Shown: positions 46,951-56,715, numbered from the stretch's first letter. The stretch is 64,000 nt of DNA from VAZQ01 sp963702695 (GCA_963702695.1 CAVPDS010000001.1:1-64000); one strand, 5' to 3'. The notes: a model not told the origin generated them from the sequence alone. Program-made: numbers and translations.

Positions 46951-48715
46951 ATGTCCGGGAGCACTCTAACCAAGAGCGCCATCCTCGCCGCGCTATCGTC
47001 GATCGGTCTGGCCTTGATCATCAGCCCGGCACTTGCAACCGACGTGACGCAGCAGCGACTGCAGAACGCCGCGCAAGACCCGCAGAACTGGCTCATGGTC
47101 CATCGCGACTACAACAACAGCCGCCACTCGCCGCTCAAGGAGGTGAATCGCGAAACGGTGAAGGACCTCAAGCTCAAGTTCATGGTTTCGATCGGCGGCA
47201 CCGCGACCGGCGGCACCCAGCGCGGCAAGGAAGAGTCGACGCCGCTGGTCGACGACGGCTTCATGTACGTGTCCGACACCTGGAGCCGGGTAACGAAGTT
47301 TGACGTGCGCAGCGGCACCGAGGCCATTCCGCTGTGGCGCTACGATCCGAAGATCACGCGCGCGCGCACCAACCGCGGCCTCGCGATGTACGGCAACAAG
47401 GTATTTGTGCTCACCTACGACGCGCGCGTGATCGCGCTCAACCGCGACAACGGTGAAGTAGTGTGGGAAGTGCAAGGCGCGGCGCCGCAGGATCCCGCAA
47501 CCGGTACACCGTCGAAAGTCCAAGGATTTTCGGCTGCGCCGCTCACGCTGAAGACCCGCGGCGGACGCGAGCTCGTGCTGGCGGGCGAAAGCACCGGCGG
47601 CTCGATGGGAACGCGAAGCTGGGTCGGCGCCTGGGACGCCAACACCGGCGAATTGGTTTGGCGCACGTTCACGATCCCGGCGCCGGGCGAGCCCGGCCAT
47701 GAGTTCCTGGAAGGACAGTCACAATGCGTGGCGCATCGGCGGCGCCAGCGTCTGGCAGACCGGCTCATTCGATCCCGGCACCAATCTCGTTTACTACGGC
47801 ACCGGCGATGCGTTCCCGACCTTCGACCCGGAATTCCGGCCCGGCGACAATCTCTACACCGCCAGCACGCTCGCGTTCGATGCCGACACCGGCAAGATCG
47901 CCTGGTATTTCCAGGAGACGCCGAACGAGCATTGGGACTTCGACACGCCAAGCCCGAAGATGTTGTACGAGACCACGGTGAACGGCGAGACACGCAAGGT
48001 CGTCGGCAACTTCTCCCGCAACGGCTTTTACTACACGCTCGACCGCGCCAGCGGCCAGTTCCTGCGCGCCGACCAGTATCAGGAGAAAGTGACCTGGACC
48101 AAGGGCATCGACCAGAAGACCGGCAAGCCCGTCGATTACGATCCGAACCATGACGTGCAAACCTACGCCGGCATCGGCACGCTGCGTAACAAGCACGGCG
48201 AGGAGGCGTGTCCGTGGTGGAGCGGCTCGCCGACGTTCTTCCCGCCCACCTACGACGGCAAACGGCAGATCGCCTACGTGTCCGGCGGCGAGGGCTGCAC
48301 CACGGGTTATGTGATCAAGGCGCCGATGGATGAAACCAAGGACTGGGTCGGCAAGCGCATGTGCTGTCAGGAATCGGGCCGCGCCACCGCGCACGGCGCG
48401 CTCTGGGCGCTCGATGTGCGCACCGGCAAAGTCGCGGCGAAGGCGCAGTTCCCGATCCCGCTCCAGTCCGGCATGCTCAGCACCGACGGCGATCTCCTCT
48501 TCACCGGTCATTCGAATGGGCGCTTCGCCGCTTACGATGCCGACACGCTCAAGGAAGTGTGGAGCTTCAGCCTCGGCACGCCGATCACGGCGCCGCCGAT
48601 CAGCTACAGCGTCGGCGGCAAGCAATACATCGCGGTCGTCGCCGGCGGCACGACGCGGCTGCGCGGCGCGGTGCTCTATCAGCCCGCGGCGATCGTCGCC
48701 GTGTTTGGGCTGTGA
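46951..48715 (+). pseudogene. PQQ-dependent alcohol dehydrogenase-like quinoprotein, frameshifted
   Basis: Periplasmic eight-bladed propeller enzyme: signal peptide (AILAALSSIGLALIISPALA), NWLMVHRDYNNSRHSPL, TPLVDDGFMYVSDTWSRVTK in the first part; after 47707 another frame carries WKDSHNAWRIGGASVWQTG, FRPGDNLYTASTLAFDADTG, KIAWYFQETPNEHWDFDTPS and ends at 48715. Between GAG (47701) and TGG (47708) there are four bases where the family has three (GHETWKDS), so one inserted base separates the halves. Total about 587 residues if repaired. Start ATG 46951 after AGGAGGAAAGC. No cytochrome c partner gene adjacent. Real inactivation or sequencing error. Confidence 0.85.
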
Positions 48716-48886
48716 GGCGATGCAGGCGACGATGCTTCTGGAACAAGGCTGCCTTAGGCGCAGGGCCATCTGTACGGCGGCGCCGTGTCCGACACGCTCG
48801 ATCTCATCGGCACGCGCAGGGTGGAGGCGGCCGACACATTCGGTTGCGTCGCTTAGTTCAAACTAGCGCTCCAGGATGATCGCTGA

Positions 48887-49291
48887 TCAAGCGCCGATCG
48901 AGGCGAGGGCTTCGTCGAGGACGAACACGTCCGTCAGCAACGCGCGCAGGTGGATCGAGGCGTTGAGGTTGTCGACGAGTTGGGAGTTGATCGCGCGCTG
49001 CGTCAGCGCGAGCGTCAATCCGGCGCGCGACCGCGCTGCATCATCTTCGAGCGCCGCGATGAAGGGACGGAAGGTCGCGGGATCTGCGCCGGCGGCCGCG
49101 ACCGCCGCCATTGTCGCCGCACCGATACCGTCGAGCGCGGCGTCGAGGCGCTTGAGATGATCGCGGATGTGATCGCCCTCCATTCCGCGCGAGAAGCCCT
49201 GGGCGGCGTAGGCCAACATGAATTCGTAGGCCTCTTCGATCTGCGAAATGCGCCGCGCCAGCGCGTCCTTGGCCTCTGCGTCCGCGGTCAT
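48887..49291 (-). CDS. Conserved hypothetical helical protein
   Basis: 134 residues, predicted almost all alpha helix: DALARRISQIEEAYEFMLAY, HIRDHLKRLDAALDGIGAAT, LVDNLNASIHLRALLTDVFV. No signal peptide or membrane helix. I do not know the family. Lies between the quinoprotein relic and the molybdenum hydroxylase operon. Confidence 0.68.
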   Translation of the reverse strand: MTADAEAKDALARRISQIEEAYEFMLAYAAQGFSRGMEGDHIRDHLKRLDAALDGIGAATMAAVAAAGADPATFRPFIAALEDDAARSRAGLTLALTQRAINSQLVDNLNASIHLRALLTDVFVLDEALASIGA

Positions 49292-49309
49292 CTCAGGCGC
49301 GCTCCTTTC

Positions 49310-49425
49310 TTCTCCCTCTCCCAGGAGGGGAGAGGGCCGGGGTGAGGGGGTCTCGGAGTTCGGGATGAGAGAGCGGCCTAGACCTCTTCACCCCAACCCT
49401 CTCCCCGTGAGGGAGAGGGAGCGCG
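49310..49425. repeat. Long inverted repeat of CCCTCTCCC / GGGAGAGGG type
   Basis: CTCCCTCTCCCAGGAGGGGA followed by GAGGGCCGGGGTGAGGG on the left is mirrored by TTCACCCCAACCCTCTCCCC and GTGAGGGAGAGGGA on the right. A known kind of mobile or palindromic intergenic element in proteobacteria. A broken copy is at 54531-54556 and related hairpins at 61059. Confidence 0.7.
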
Positions 49426-49519
49426 CATCACGCGGATTGTCCGCATTACATTCATCACGCGCGGGGTCCCCGCTTGCACGAGCGGAGGGGGACGCCGATC
49501 CCGCGTAGTCGCGACACAA

Positions 49520-50512
49520 TCAGACCGCGTCGCGGATCGCGCGCTTGACCAGGTTCTCCATCAGCGGGACCTTGTACTGATTGTAGGTCACGGGCCGCGC
49601 GCCGTGGACGGCGGTCTTGCCGGCGAGTTCACCGGTCTCGTCGTCCTGCTTGCCGCCCTTCACCACCTCCTCGACCACGCCGATGAAGCGCGGGGTCGCA
49701 GCCACGCCGCCGCAGGCGACGCGGGCGGCATCGATGGTGCCGTTGGTCACCTTCAGCGCGGAGGCGACGTTGACGAGCGCAAAGTCCCAGGTCTTACGGT
49801 CGGCGACCTTCTCGAAGTAAAACTTCGATCCGGCCCACTTGTTGGGGATGCGGATCGCCACCAGCAGCTCATCGGGCTGCACCACCGTCATATGCGTGAT
49901 GTCGACGGCCGGCCCGATGAAGTACTTCTCGGCATCGACCACGCGCTCGGCCTTGGCGGTCTTGATCACCATCTTGGCTTCGAGCACGAGCAGCGCCGGC
50001 GCGGTGTCCGACGGGCTGACCGCGATGCAGCGGTTGGCGTCGAAGATCGCGTGCTCGCGGTTCTGCCCCGAGGGCGTGTCAGCGAAGCAGGTGTTGCCGC
50101 CGGCCCGGTAGCAGGGCAGCCCGCTGCGGTAGTACCAGCAGCGCGCATCCTGCGAGACGTTGCCGCCGACCGTGGAGACGTTCCTGATCTGCGGGCTCGC
50201 CACCCTGCCGGCTGCATCCGCCAGCACCTTGAATTTGCTGCGGATGATCGGGCTGGTGTTGATCTCGGCGAGCGTGGTGAGCGCGCCGATCTCGATGCCG
50301 TCGGCGGTTTCGCGGATGCCGCGAAGCTCCGCGATGCCGCCGAGGTCCATCACGGCCTTGGGCCGCTTCACGCGGTCCTTGAACCAGTCGAGGCTGTCGT
50401 TGCCGCCGGCCATCTTCCAGATGTCCTTGCCGCGGCTGTCGAGCAGCGCGAGAGCGTCCGCCAGCTTGGTCGGCTGCAGAAGCTCGAAATTTGGCATCAT
50501 ATCCCGAACCAT
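49520..50512 (-). CDS. Molybdenum hydroxylase FAD-binding subunit (PaoB/YagS-like)
   Basis: 330 residues: an FAD domain (WKMAGGNDSLDWFKDR, IGALTTLAEINTSPIIRSKF, RNVSTVGGNVSQD) and a CO-dehydrogenase-flavoprotein C-terminal domain. A cysteine group ARCWYYRSGLPCYRAGGNTC and NRCIAVSPSDTAP matches the position of the extra [4Fe-4S] cluster of the PaoB type. It transfers electrons from the iron-sulfur subunit. Last gene of a three-gene operon; its start lies 10 bases after the stop of the large subunit gene. Confidence 0.88.
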   Translation of the reverse strand: MVRDMMPNFELLQPTKLADALALLDSRGKDIWKMAGGNDSLDWFKDRVKRPKAVMDLGGIAELRGIRETADGIEIGALTTLAEINTSPIIRSKFKVLADAAGRVASPQIRNVSTVGGNVSQDARCWYYRSGLPCYRAGGNTCFADTPSGQNREHAIFDANRCIAVSPSDTAPALLVLEAKMVIKTAKAERVVDAEKYFIGPAVDITHMTVVQPDELLVAIRIPNKWAGSKFYFEKVADRKTWDFALVNVASALKVTNGTIDAARVACGGVAATPRFIGVVEEVVKGGKQDDETGELAGKTAVHGARPVTYNQYKVPLMENLVKRAIRDAV

Positions 50513-50522
50513 GACTGCATCC

Positions 50523-52928
50523 TCACTGGGTGTTTGCGGCGAGCGCCTTGTAGGACTGCGGGCGCTTGGCGATGGCGTTCAAGATCATGTCGGCGACGAC
50601 GGGGGTCTTGTTGAAGTAAACCCCGCCCATCGCGTCGGCGATCGCGCACAGGAGCGCGGCCGCCGCGCAGCCTTCGAGCGGCTCGCCGATGCCGCGCGAG
50701 CCCATCGGCGCGCTCGGATCGGCCTTGTCGACCGCATCCCATTGCATTTCGGAGGGCACATCGAGGTAGCTGACGGGCTTCTGGCTCAGGAAGCCAACAT
50801 TGGCTGGGATGCCGAGCTGCGGATCGAGCACGTAGCGCTCGGTCGAAGCCATGCCGATGCCCATCACGGCGCCGCCCACGACCTGGGCGCCGAGGCCCTG
50901 CGGATGGATGACGGTGCCGCAGTCGGCGACCCCGAGATATTCGAGGATGTCCCAGCGCCCGGTCTCGGTATCGAGCTCGATCATGACGAAGCCGGCAGCA
51001 AGCGCCGGCGGCATGCCGTGGATCGCGAGCTTGTCCTTGGCCACCCCGATCAGCCCGGTGCCGGCGAGTCCGGCGACCGAAGCTTTGGTGATCGGATTGA
51101 TGTCGGAAGGCGCGTCCTTGCCGCTGAAAGCGCCGCCGAGATCGATCGCGCGCTGCGCCGCCTGGGCGTAGGTGAGCGACTTCGACGGATCGGACTTGAG
51201 AAACACCTTCTCGCCGCCGATGTCGTAGTCCTCCGGCTTGCCGCCGAGGTCGGTCGCCGCGATCTGCATCAGCTTCGCCTTGGCGTCCATCGCCGCCACG
51301 TAGTTGGTGCGCGACTGCGTGAACGAGGTGTTGCTGCCGACCTGCGGTGAATTCCACGGCAGGTGCTTGCGGCTGTCGCCGCGCTCGAGGATGCAGTTCT
51401 CCCAACTGCACTTGAGCACCTCGGCCGCCACGCGCGAGGTTCCGGCGTAGGAGTAGGTTCCGAGATTGCCAACGCCGGTGTGGATGTGGATCTTGCCGTC
51501 GGGCGTGATCCGCACCAGGCCGTCGAAGCCGGTCTGGCCGGCCGGGTGGAAGGCCGAGCCGACGCCGACGCCGATCACCTTCGAACCCTTGCGCTGACCG
51601 CTGAGCTTCGCCTTCTCGGCCCACTTGAAGCGGTCGGCGCCCTTCTGCAGCGCATCCTTGAGGAACGCGCTGGTGATCGGTCCTTGCTTCTCGCCTTCTT
51701 TGCCGTTGTTGTCGGGCGCGTTGATCAGGCGGATCGCGACCCGGTCGAGGCCGAGCTGGCGCGCCGCCTTGTCCATGATCGGTTCCATCGCGACCGCGGT
51801 CTGGTTCTCGCCGGGGCCGCGCTGCGGACCGCGCGCCGGCGTATTGGTGAGCACCGGCACGCCACGCCAACGCATCGCCAGCGGCTGATAGACCACCGAG
51901 AGGGTGTGGCCGAAATTCTCGAAGTCCCAGAAGCCGATATTGGCGCCGTTCTCGGCCACCACGTAGGCATCCATGGCGGTGACGCGGCCGTCGGCGCGGA
52001 AGCCGACCTTGATGCGGCCCTGGAATCCGGCGCGGCCCGAGCCGACGGCGTATTCCTCGTGTCGGGAGATGCGCATCATCACGGGACGGCCGTTGAGCTT
52101 GCGCGACATATGAGCGGGCACCGACATGATCGGATAGGGCGTGCCCTTGGAGCCGAAGCCGCCGCCGCAATATTCCGCGATATAATTGAGATCCTTGACC
52201 TCCACGCCGCAGTAGCGCGCGAGGCCGGGCATCATGTTCGACTGGCTCTGCGAGGAGCCGAACACGAACACTTTACCGTTCTGCCAATAGGCCATGGCGG
52301 AACGGGGCTCCATGCAATGGTGGCCCATGGCGCCGACGACGAAGCTCTCGTCAAGCACGAGCTTCGCATCCTTGAAGCCGGCGTCGAGGTCACCATAGGT
52401 CCATTCCTGCGCCGGCTTGCCCATCGGCAGCTTGTCGTCGCCGGCCAGCGCAAAGTCGCGCGCCGTCCACTTGATGGACTGGAACTTGACCCGCGGGTTG
52501 GCGACATTGCCGTCGAGCCGCGCGGACGGGCCGCCGGGATGCAGGCTGTCGAGCGGATCGACCACGAACGGCAGCGGCTCGAAGTCGATCTTGATCAGCT
52601 CGATCGCGTCCTGCGCGATCTCCTCGCTCTCGGCGGCGACCGCGAGGATCGGCTCGCCGACATAGTGCGGCTCATTGGTGAGGATCGGATTGTTCGGCGG
52701 CGGGAACGCGGGCACCTCGTCGGCCGTGAGGATGCCGAGCACGCCCTTGAGCTTGAGCGCCGCCGACGTATCGATCTTCTTCACCTTGGCGTGCGGCATC
52801 GGGCTCGTCAGCAGCCGGCAGAACACCATGCCTTCGGCGCGGTAGTCTTCCGCGTATTTCGCCTTGCCGGTGACCTTGCCGTAGATGTCGGGCGGGATGA
52901 AGTTCTTGCCGATCAGGTCATAAGCCAT
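50523..52928 (-). CDS. Molybdenum hydroxylase, molybdopterin-binding large subunit (PaoC/xanthine dehydrogenase family)
   Basis: 801 residues. Cofactor loops: FGSSQSQSNMMPGLARYCGV, YCGGGFGSKGTPYPI, ARGPQRGPGENQTAVAMEPI, HTGVGNLGTYSYAGTSRVAA and the active-site Glu in MGSRGIGEPLEGCAA. Oxidises an aldehyde or N-heterocycle by hydroxylation. The start is two bases after the end of the upstream gene, with a strong GGAGG inside it. Order here is small, large, medium subunit, different from small-medium-large in E. coli paoABC. Confidence 0.92.
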   Translation of the reverse strand: MAYDLIGKNFIPPDIYGKVTGKAKYAEDYRAEGMVFCRLLTSPMPHAKVKKIDTSAALKLKGVLGILTADEVPAFPPPNNPILTNEPHYVGEPILAVAAESEEIAQDAIELIKIDFEPLPFVVDPLDSLHPGGPSARLDGNVANPRVKFQSIKWTARDFALAGDDKLPMGKPAQEWTYGDLDAGFKDAKLVLDESFVVGAMGHHCMEPRSAMAYWQNGKVFVFGSSQSQSNMMPGLARYCGVEVKDLNYIAEYCGGGFGSKGTPYPIMSVPAHMSRKLNGRPVMMRISRHEEYAVGSGRAGFQGRIKVGFRADGRVTAMDAYVVAENGANIGFWDFENFGHTLSVVYQPLAMRWRGVPVLTNTPARGPQRGPGENQTAVAMEPIMDKAARQLGLDRVAIRLINAPDNNGKEGEKQGPITSAFLKDALQKGADRFKWAEKAKLSGQRKGSKVIGVGVGSAFHPAGQTGFDGLVRITPDGKIHIHTGVGNLGTYSYAGTSRVAAEVLKCSWENCILERGDSRKHLPWNSPQVGSNTSFTQSRTNYVAAMDAKAKLMQIAATDLGGKPEDYDIGGEKVFLKSDPSKSLTYAQAAQRAIDLGGAFSGKDAPSDINPITKASVAGLAGTGLIGVAKDKLAIHGMPPALAAGFVMIELDTETGRWDILEYLGVADCGTVIHPQGLGAQVVGGAVMGIGMASTERYVLDPQLGIPANVGFLSQKPVSYLDVPSEMQWDAVDKADPSAPMGSRGIGEPLEGCAAAALLCAIADAMGGVYFNKTPVVADMILNAIAKRPQSYKALAANTQ

Positions 52929-52930
52929 GA

Positions 52931-53632
52931 TCAGACCTCCTTCGCGGCGTGCATCACCGCATTGAGATAATGGTCATAGGCCCCGCAGCGGCAGAGATTG
53001 CCGGACATGGCGAGGCGCGCTTCGTCGCGGGTGGGATGCGGATTGTGCTTGAGCAGCGCGACCGCCGACATGATCTGGCCCGGCGTGCAGAAGCCGCACT
53101 GCGGCGCGAGCTCGGCCACGAACGCCTTCTGCACCGGATGCAGTTCACCGTTGGGGCCTTCGAGCCCCTCGATGGTCAAGACCTTGCGCCCGCGCAGCGT
53201 ATGCACCAACGTCGAGCATGAGTGATGCGGCACATCGTCGAGCAGCACGGTGCAGGCGCCGCACTCGCCGCGGTCGCAGCCGAGCTTGGTGCCGGTGAGG
53301 CCGAGCTTGTAGCGCAGCGTCATCGCCAGCGTTTCGTTCGGCATCGCGTCGACGCGGCGAACCTGGCCGTTGACGGTGATGCTGATCAGCCGCTCCGGCG
53401 CGCCGGGCCGCTGGGCCTGCGCCCGCGCCGGCGTGCTGCCTCCCATCGTGTAGGAGAGCGCGGAGACCGCCGTGCCGGACGCGATCACGCCCTTGATGAA
53501 ATCGCGGCGGCTGGCGGAGGGACTGCGCGGCTGCGCCGGCGGCGGCACCCAGACGGGATCCTGCCGGGCCAGCGCCTCGTAGTCCGTGTCCGCGGGCAAG
53601 TTACGGGCATCAGGCGGAATGAAGTGATCCAT
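52931..53632 (-). CDS. Molybdenum hydroxylase (2Fe-2S) subunit with Tat signal (PaoA-like)
   Basis: 233 residues. Twin-arginine signal SASRRDFIKGVIASGTAVSA at about 40-60, after an unusually long 40-residue lead. Then the ferredoxin-like cluster KLGCDRGECGACTVLLDDVP and a second helical cluster domain QCGFCTPGQIMSAVALLK with GNLCRCGAYDHYLNAV. The Tat signal on this subunit would carry the folded three-subunit enzyme to the periplasm, as for PaoABC aldehyde oxidase. First gene of the operon. Confidence 0.92.
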   Translation of the reverse strand: MDHFIPPDARNLPADTDYEALARQDPVWVPPPAQPRSPSASRRDFIKGVIASGTAVSALSYTMGGSTPARAQAQRPGAPERLISITVNGQVRRVDAMPNETLAMTLRYKLGLTGTKLGCDRGECGACTVLLDDVPHHSCSTLVHTLRGRKVLTIEGLEGPNGELHPVQKAFVAELAPQCGFCTPGQIMSAVALLKHNPHPTRDEARLAMSGNLCRCGAYDHYLNAVMHAAKEV

Positions 53633-53885
53633 GGGCCCTCCTTATTATCTGACCGTGGATGAAACGCGCGGGCTTGCCGGGACCACGACAGTCCTCGGAG
53701 AGGCTGACGTCCGGCGCTTCCTCGCTCGTTGTAATTAGAACAAATCAACCACAATTAGCGCCCCTCTACAATGCGGCCATTTCACTCTCTTCACCGCCAA
53801 GGAGCCGCTGCGCAGAGCCGAAGCTGGCCGTCCCAGCGAAAGCTGGGCTCGAACGCGGCGGCCAACCCTTATTCGAACCACACTC

Positions 53886-54368
53886 TTACTTGGCATGGCT
53901 CTGGCGCCAGCGGGCGAGCAGACGCCAGGCTTCCTCGCGCTCCGCCTCGCTCATCGAGCCCATGATCATACCGCGCCACTCGTAGGCTTCGGATTGTCCG
54001 CCCGACATCGCGAGTTCCATCCACATCAAGGCCAGCGGCAGGTTCGCCGGCACACCGTCCGAGCGGAAGTACATCAGCGCCAGAAAGAGCTGCGCAGTCG
54101 GCTCGCCCTGCTCGGCGGCGCGAGAGAACAACTCGGCCGCCCGCTGGCTGTCGCGCGGTACGCCGCGACCCGAGTAATACATGAACCCGAGGCCCGACTG
54201 CGAGCGCGCGTCGCCAGCGTCGGCCAGCGGACCCCAGGCGGCAAAGGCGCGGTCGTAGTTTGCGACGTTGAAGGCGTCGAGACCGGTACGGAAGTCGGCG
54301 TCGGCATCCGCGGCCAGGCAGGGGCCGCACAGCACGAGCGCGAAAACCAGGAGCACGAAGCGGCGCAT
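53886..54368 (-). CDS. Exported Sel1-repeat (TPR-like) protein
   Basis: 160 residues: signal peptide (RFVLLVFALVLCGPCLA), then about three Sel1 repeats (GDARSQSGLGFMYYSGRGVP, GEPTAQLFLALMYFRSDGVP, GQSEAYEWRGMIMGSMSEAE). Sel1 proteins serve as scaffolds in the periplasm or secretion systems. Partner unknown. Confidence 0.88.
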   Translation of the reverse strand: MRRFVLLVFALVLCGPCLAADADADFRTGLDAFNVANYDRAFAAWGPLADAGDARSQSGLGFMYYSGRGVPRDSQRAAELFSRAAEQGEPTAQLFLALMYFRSDGVPANLPLALMWMELAMSGGQSEAYEWRGMIMGSMSEAEREEAWRLLARWRQSHAK

Positions 54369-54723
54369 GTGCGACGCCTACCACATTCCTCTCCTCCGTG
54401 CGACGGCGCCCGTCCCGCGAACTACCTCAACCAATCGCGATCACCTCGGGATCAGGCAGGCGCGTTGCTCGCCGACTAGGACCGAGGTGAACGGCGGCCC
54501 GGACAAGGACGCAAGATTCGCTCCTTGCTTCTCCCTATCCCAGGTGCAGAGAGGGAGCGCGCATCAGCAAGACCATATGCGCATCTGGATGCATATCTGG
54601 ATGCATATCTGCCCGGAAATTGTGGCGGCCGGTGGAACCCGGAGAGAAATGACGAGTTGATGCCGTGAATAGCGCCTCCCTCAGCGGAGGCCGCTTCTGG
54701 CCAAGCTCTCCGCCGAGGCCCAC
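54369..54723. other. Intergenic region with simple repeats
   Basis: No gene seen. It holds a broken CCCTATCCC...GAGAGGGAGCGC element (54531-54556) and a 12-bp tandem repeat (54577-54612). Confidence 0.5.
54577..54612. repeat. 12-bp tandem repeat, three copies
   Basis: ATGCGCATCTGG, ATGCATATCTGG, ATGCATATCTGC at 54577, 54589 and 54601. Each contains the palindrome ATGCAT or a near match. Confidence 0.75.
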
Positions 54724-54981
54724 ATGTCCGTGACTCCCTTTCGTGCTCCACGCCGGTCCGCCAGCGCACGATGGTGGAATTGGCTGCTGCTCATTCCCTT
54801 CGTCGCGCTGCTCTGGGTGCCTTTTTACAACCGGATCGATCCCGCGATCTTCGGCATCCCGTTCTTCTACTGGTACCAGTTCCTCTGGGTCATCCTCACG
54901 TCGATCGTGATCGTGTTCGTCGACTTCCGCACGCACGGTGTGCACGCGCGCAACGACACCCACGATATCCCGCGGGAGTGA
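54724..54981 (+). CDS. DUF3311 small membrane subunit of a solute:sodium symporter
   Basis: 85 residues, two helices (NWLLLIPFVALLWVPFYN; FFYWYQFLWVILTSIVIVFV). The FYNRIDPAIFGIPFFYWYQF motif is the DUF3311 signature. Genes of this family lie directly before MctP-like symporters and may form a small subunit, comparable to YhdT/PanF pairs. The symporter gene follows after six bases. Confidence 0.9.
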   Translation: MSVTPFRAPRRSASARWWNWLLLIPFVALLWVPFYNRIDPAIFGIPFFYWYQFLWVILTSIVIVFVDFRTHGVHARNDTHDIPRE

Positions 54982-54987
54982 AGCGCC

Positions 54988-56547
54988 GTGAACTGGGCCG
55001 CCCTCACCGTCTTTATCCTGCTGTTCGGCCTGATCACGGTGATGGGCTTTGTCGCCGCCCGCTGGCGCCGTGGCGATCTCACCGAATTGCATGAGTGGGG
55101 GCTGGCAGGACGCCGGCTCGGCGCCGTCATCACCTGGTTCCTGCTCGGCGGCGACATCTACACCGCCTACACCTTCATCGCCGTGCCGGCGCTGGTGTTC
55201 GGCGCGGGCGCGATCGGCTTCTTCGCCCTGCCCTACACGATCATCGTGTATCCGCTGGTGTTCCTGATCCTGCCGCGGATGTGGTCGGTGGCGCACCGGC
55301 ACAACTACATCACCGCCGCCGATTTCGTCCAAGGCCGCTACGGCAACCGCTGGCTAGCGCTCGCAGTTGCGGTCACCGGCATCGTCGCGACCATGCCCTA
55401 CATCGCGCTGCAGCTCCTCGGCCTGCAGGTCGTGATCGGCGCGATGGGCGTCGGCACCGGCGGCGGCCTGGCCGGCGATCTGCCGCTGGTCATCGCGTTC
55501 CTTATCCTCGCCGCCTTCACCTATACCAGCGGGCTGCGCGCGCCCGCGATGATCGCTGTGGTGAAGGACGCGCTGATCTACATTACGGTCCTCGCTCTGG
55601 TGATTGTCGTTCCCTACCAGCTCGGCGGCTATGCCAAGCTGTTCGCCGCCATCCCGGCGGAGAAACTCCTGCTACCGACGCCCGGCGCCGGGACGCTCGG
55701 CCTGTACTCGGCCTATGCAACGCTGGCGCTCGGCTCGGCGTTCGCGCTGTTTCTCTATCCGCACACCATGACCGGCGTGCTCAGTGCGACCAACGCGGAG
55801 GTGATTCGCCGCAACGCCGCCTACCTCCCGGCCTATTCGTTCCTGCTCGGCCTCCTCGCTCTGACCGGATTCATGGCGCTCGCGACGGGCGTCGCCGCGC
55901 TGCCGGAATTCGCGCCGCAGTTCGCGCAGTACAAATCCAACTTCGCCATCCCGGCGCTGATCCTGCATTCGTTTCCCGACTGGTTCGCGGGCGTCGCTTT
56001 CGCGGCGATCGGCATCGGCGGCCTTGTTCCCGCCGCCATCATGTCGATCGCGGCGTCCAATCTGTTCACGCGCAACATCTTCATACGCTTCATCCGCACG
56101 GATCTGACGCCGGCACAGGAGACCCAGAACGCCAAGATCGTCTCGCTCGTGGTCAAGATCGGCGCGCTCGTCTTCATCATCTTCCTGCCGCTGCAGTACG
56201 CGATCCAGTTGCAGCTCCTCGGCGGCATCTGGATCAGCCAAACCATTCCCGCGGTGATCTTCGGGCTATACACCCGCTGGTTCAATCCGTGGGCGCTGCT
56301 GACCGGCTGGGCCGCCGGCCTTGCCGTCGGCACCTGGATGGCCGGCACCACCGGCTTCCAGTCGGCGACCTTCCCGCTGCAACTCGACGGCCTCACCGTG
56401 CCGGGCTACGCGGCGCTCTACGCGCTCGCGCTCAACATTACGCTTAGCGTCGTACTCTCGCTGCTGTTCAATCAGGTGCGCGCCAGCATGGGCAGCGACG
56501 AAACCACGCCGGCGGACTACCGCTTCGGCCTCAGCCCGCGGGGCTGA
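54988..56547 (+). CDS. Sodium:solute symporter, MctP-like monocarboxylate permease
   Basis: 519 residues with about 13 hydrophobic segments. SSS-family marks: ELHEWGLAGRRLGAVITWFL, YITAADFVQGRYGNRWLAL, FLYPHTMTGVLSATNAEVIR, FAAIGIGGLVPAAIMSIAAS. The closest known type is MctP of Rhizobium, which takes up lactate, pyruvate and other monocarboxylates; substrate here is inferred. GTG start at 54988; co-transcribed with the DUF3311 gene. Confidence 0.9.
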   Translation: MNWAALTVFILLFGLITVMGFVAARWRRGDLTELHEWGLAGRRLGAVITWFLLGGDIYTAYTFIAVPALVFGAGAIGFFALPYTIIVYPLVFLILPRMWSVAHRHNYITAADFVQGRYGNRWLALAVAVTGIVATMPYIALQLLGLQVVIGAMGVGTGGGLAGDLPLVIAFLILAAFTYTSGLRAPAMIAVVKDALIYITVLALVIVVPYQLGGYAKLFAAIPAEKLLLPTPGAGTLGLYSAYATLALGSAFALFLYPHTMTGVLSATNAEVIRRNAAYLPAYSFLLGLLALTGFMALATGVAALPEFAPQFAQYKSNFAIPALILHSFPDWFAGVAFAAIGIGGLVPAAIMSIAASNLFTRNIFIRFIRTDLTPAQETQNAKIVSLVVKIGALVFIIFLPLQYAIQLQLLGGIWISQTIPAVIFGLYTRWFNPWALLTGWAAGLAVGTWMAGTTGFQSATFPLQLDGLTVPGYAALYALALNITLSVVLSLLFNQVRASMGSDETTPADYRFGLSPRG

Positions 56548-56715
56548 GAGTCCGGCTGCTGCTCTCGGCAGACCGGCAGCTCGAAGTAAAACTCGGCGCC
56601 GTGATTGCATTCGTTCAGAAATCCGATCTCGCCCTTGTGCGCGTCGATGCGTGCTCGCGCCGACGCGTTCTCGGAGTTTATTTCCGAGATGACGCGCGCG
56701 AGTATCGCACCGGAT
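56517..56715 (-). pseudogene. Histidine kinase C-terminal remnant
   Basis: A minus-strand frame without start reads RIDAHKGEIGFLNECNHGAE then FYFELPVCREQQP and stops at 56517 inside the 3' end of the symporter gene. This is the last piece of a HATPase domain (EAHGGEIGF-N...GAxFYFELPV in intact kinases). Only about 40 residues are recognisable. Confidence 0.5.

Noticed and set aside
51363..52970. 535-residue open frame opposite the molybdopterin subunit
   Set aside because: Antisense shadow.
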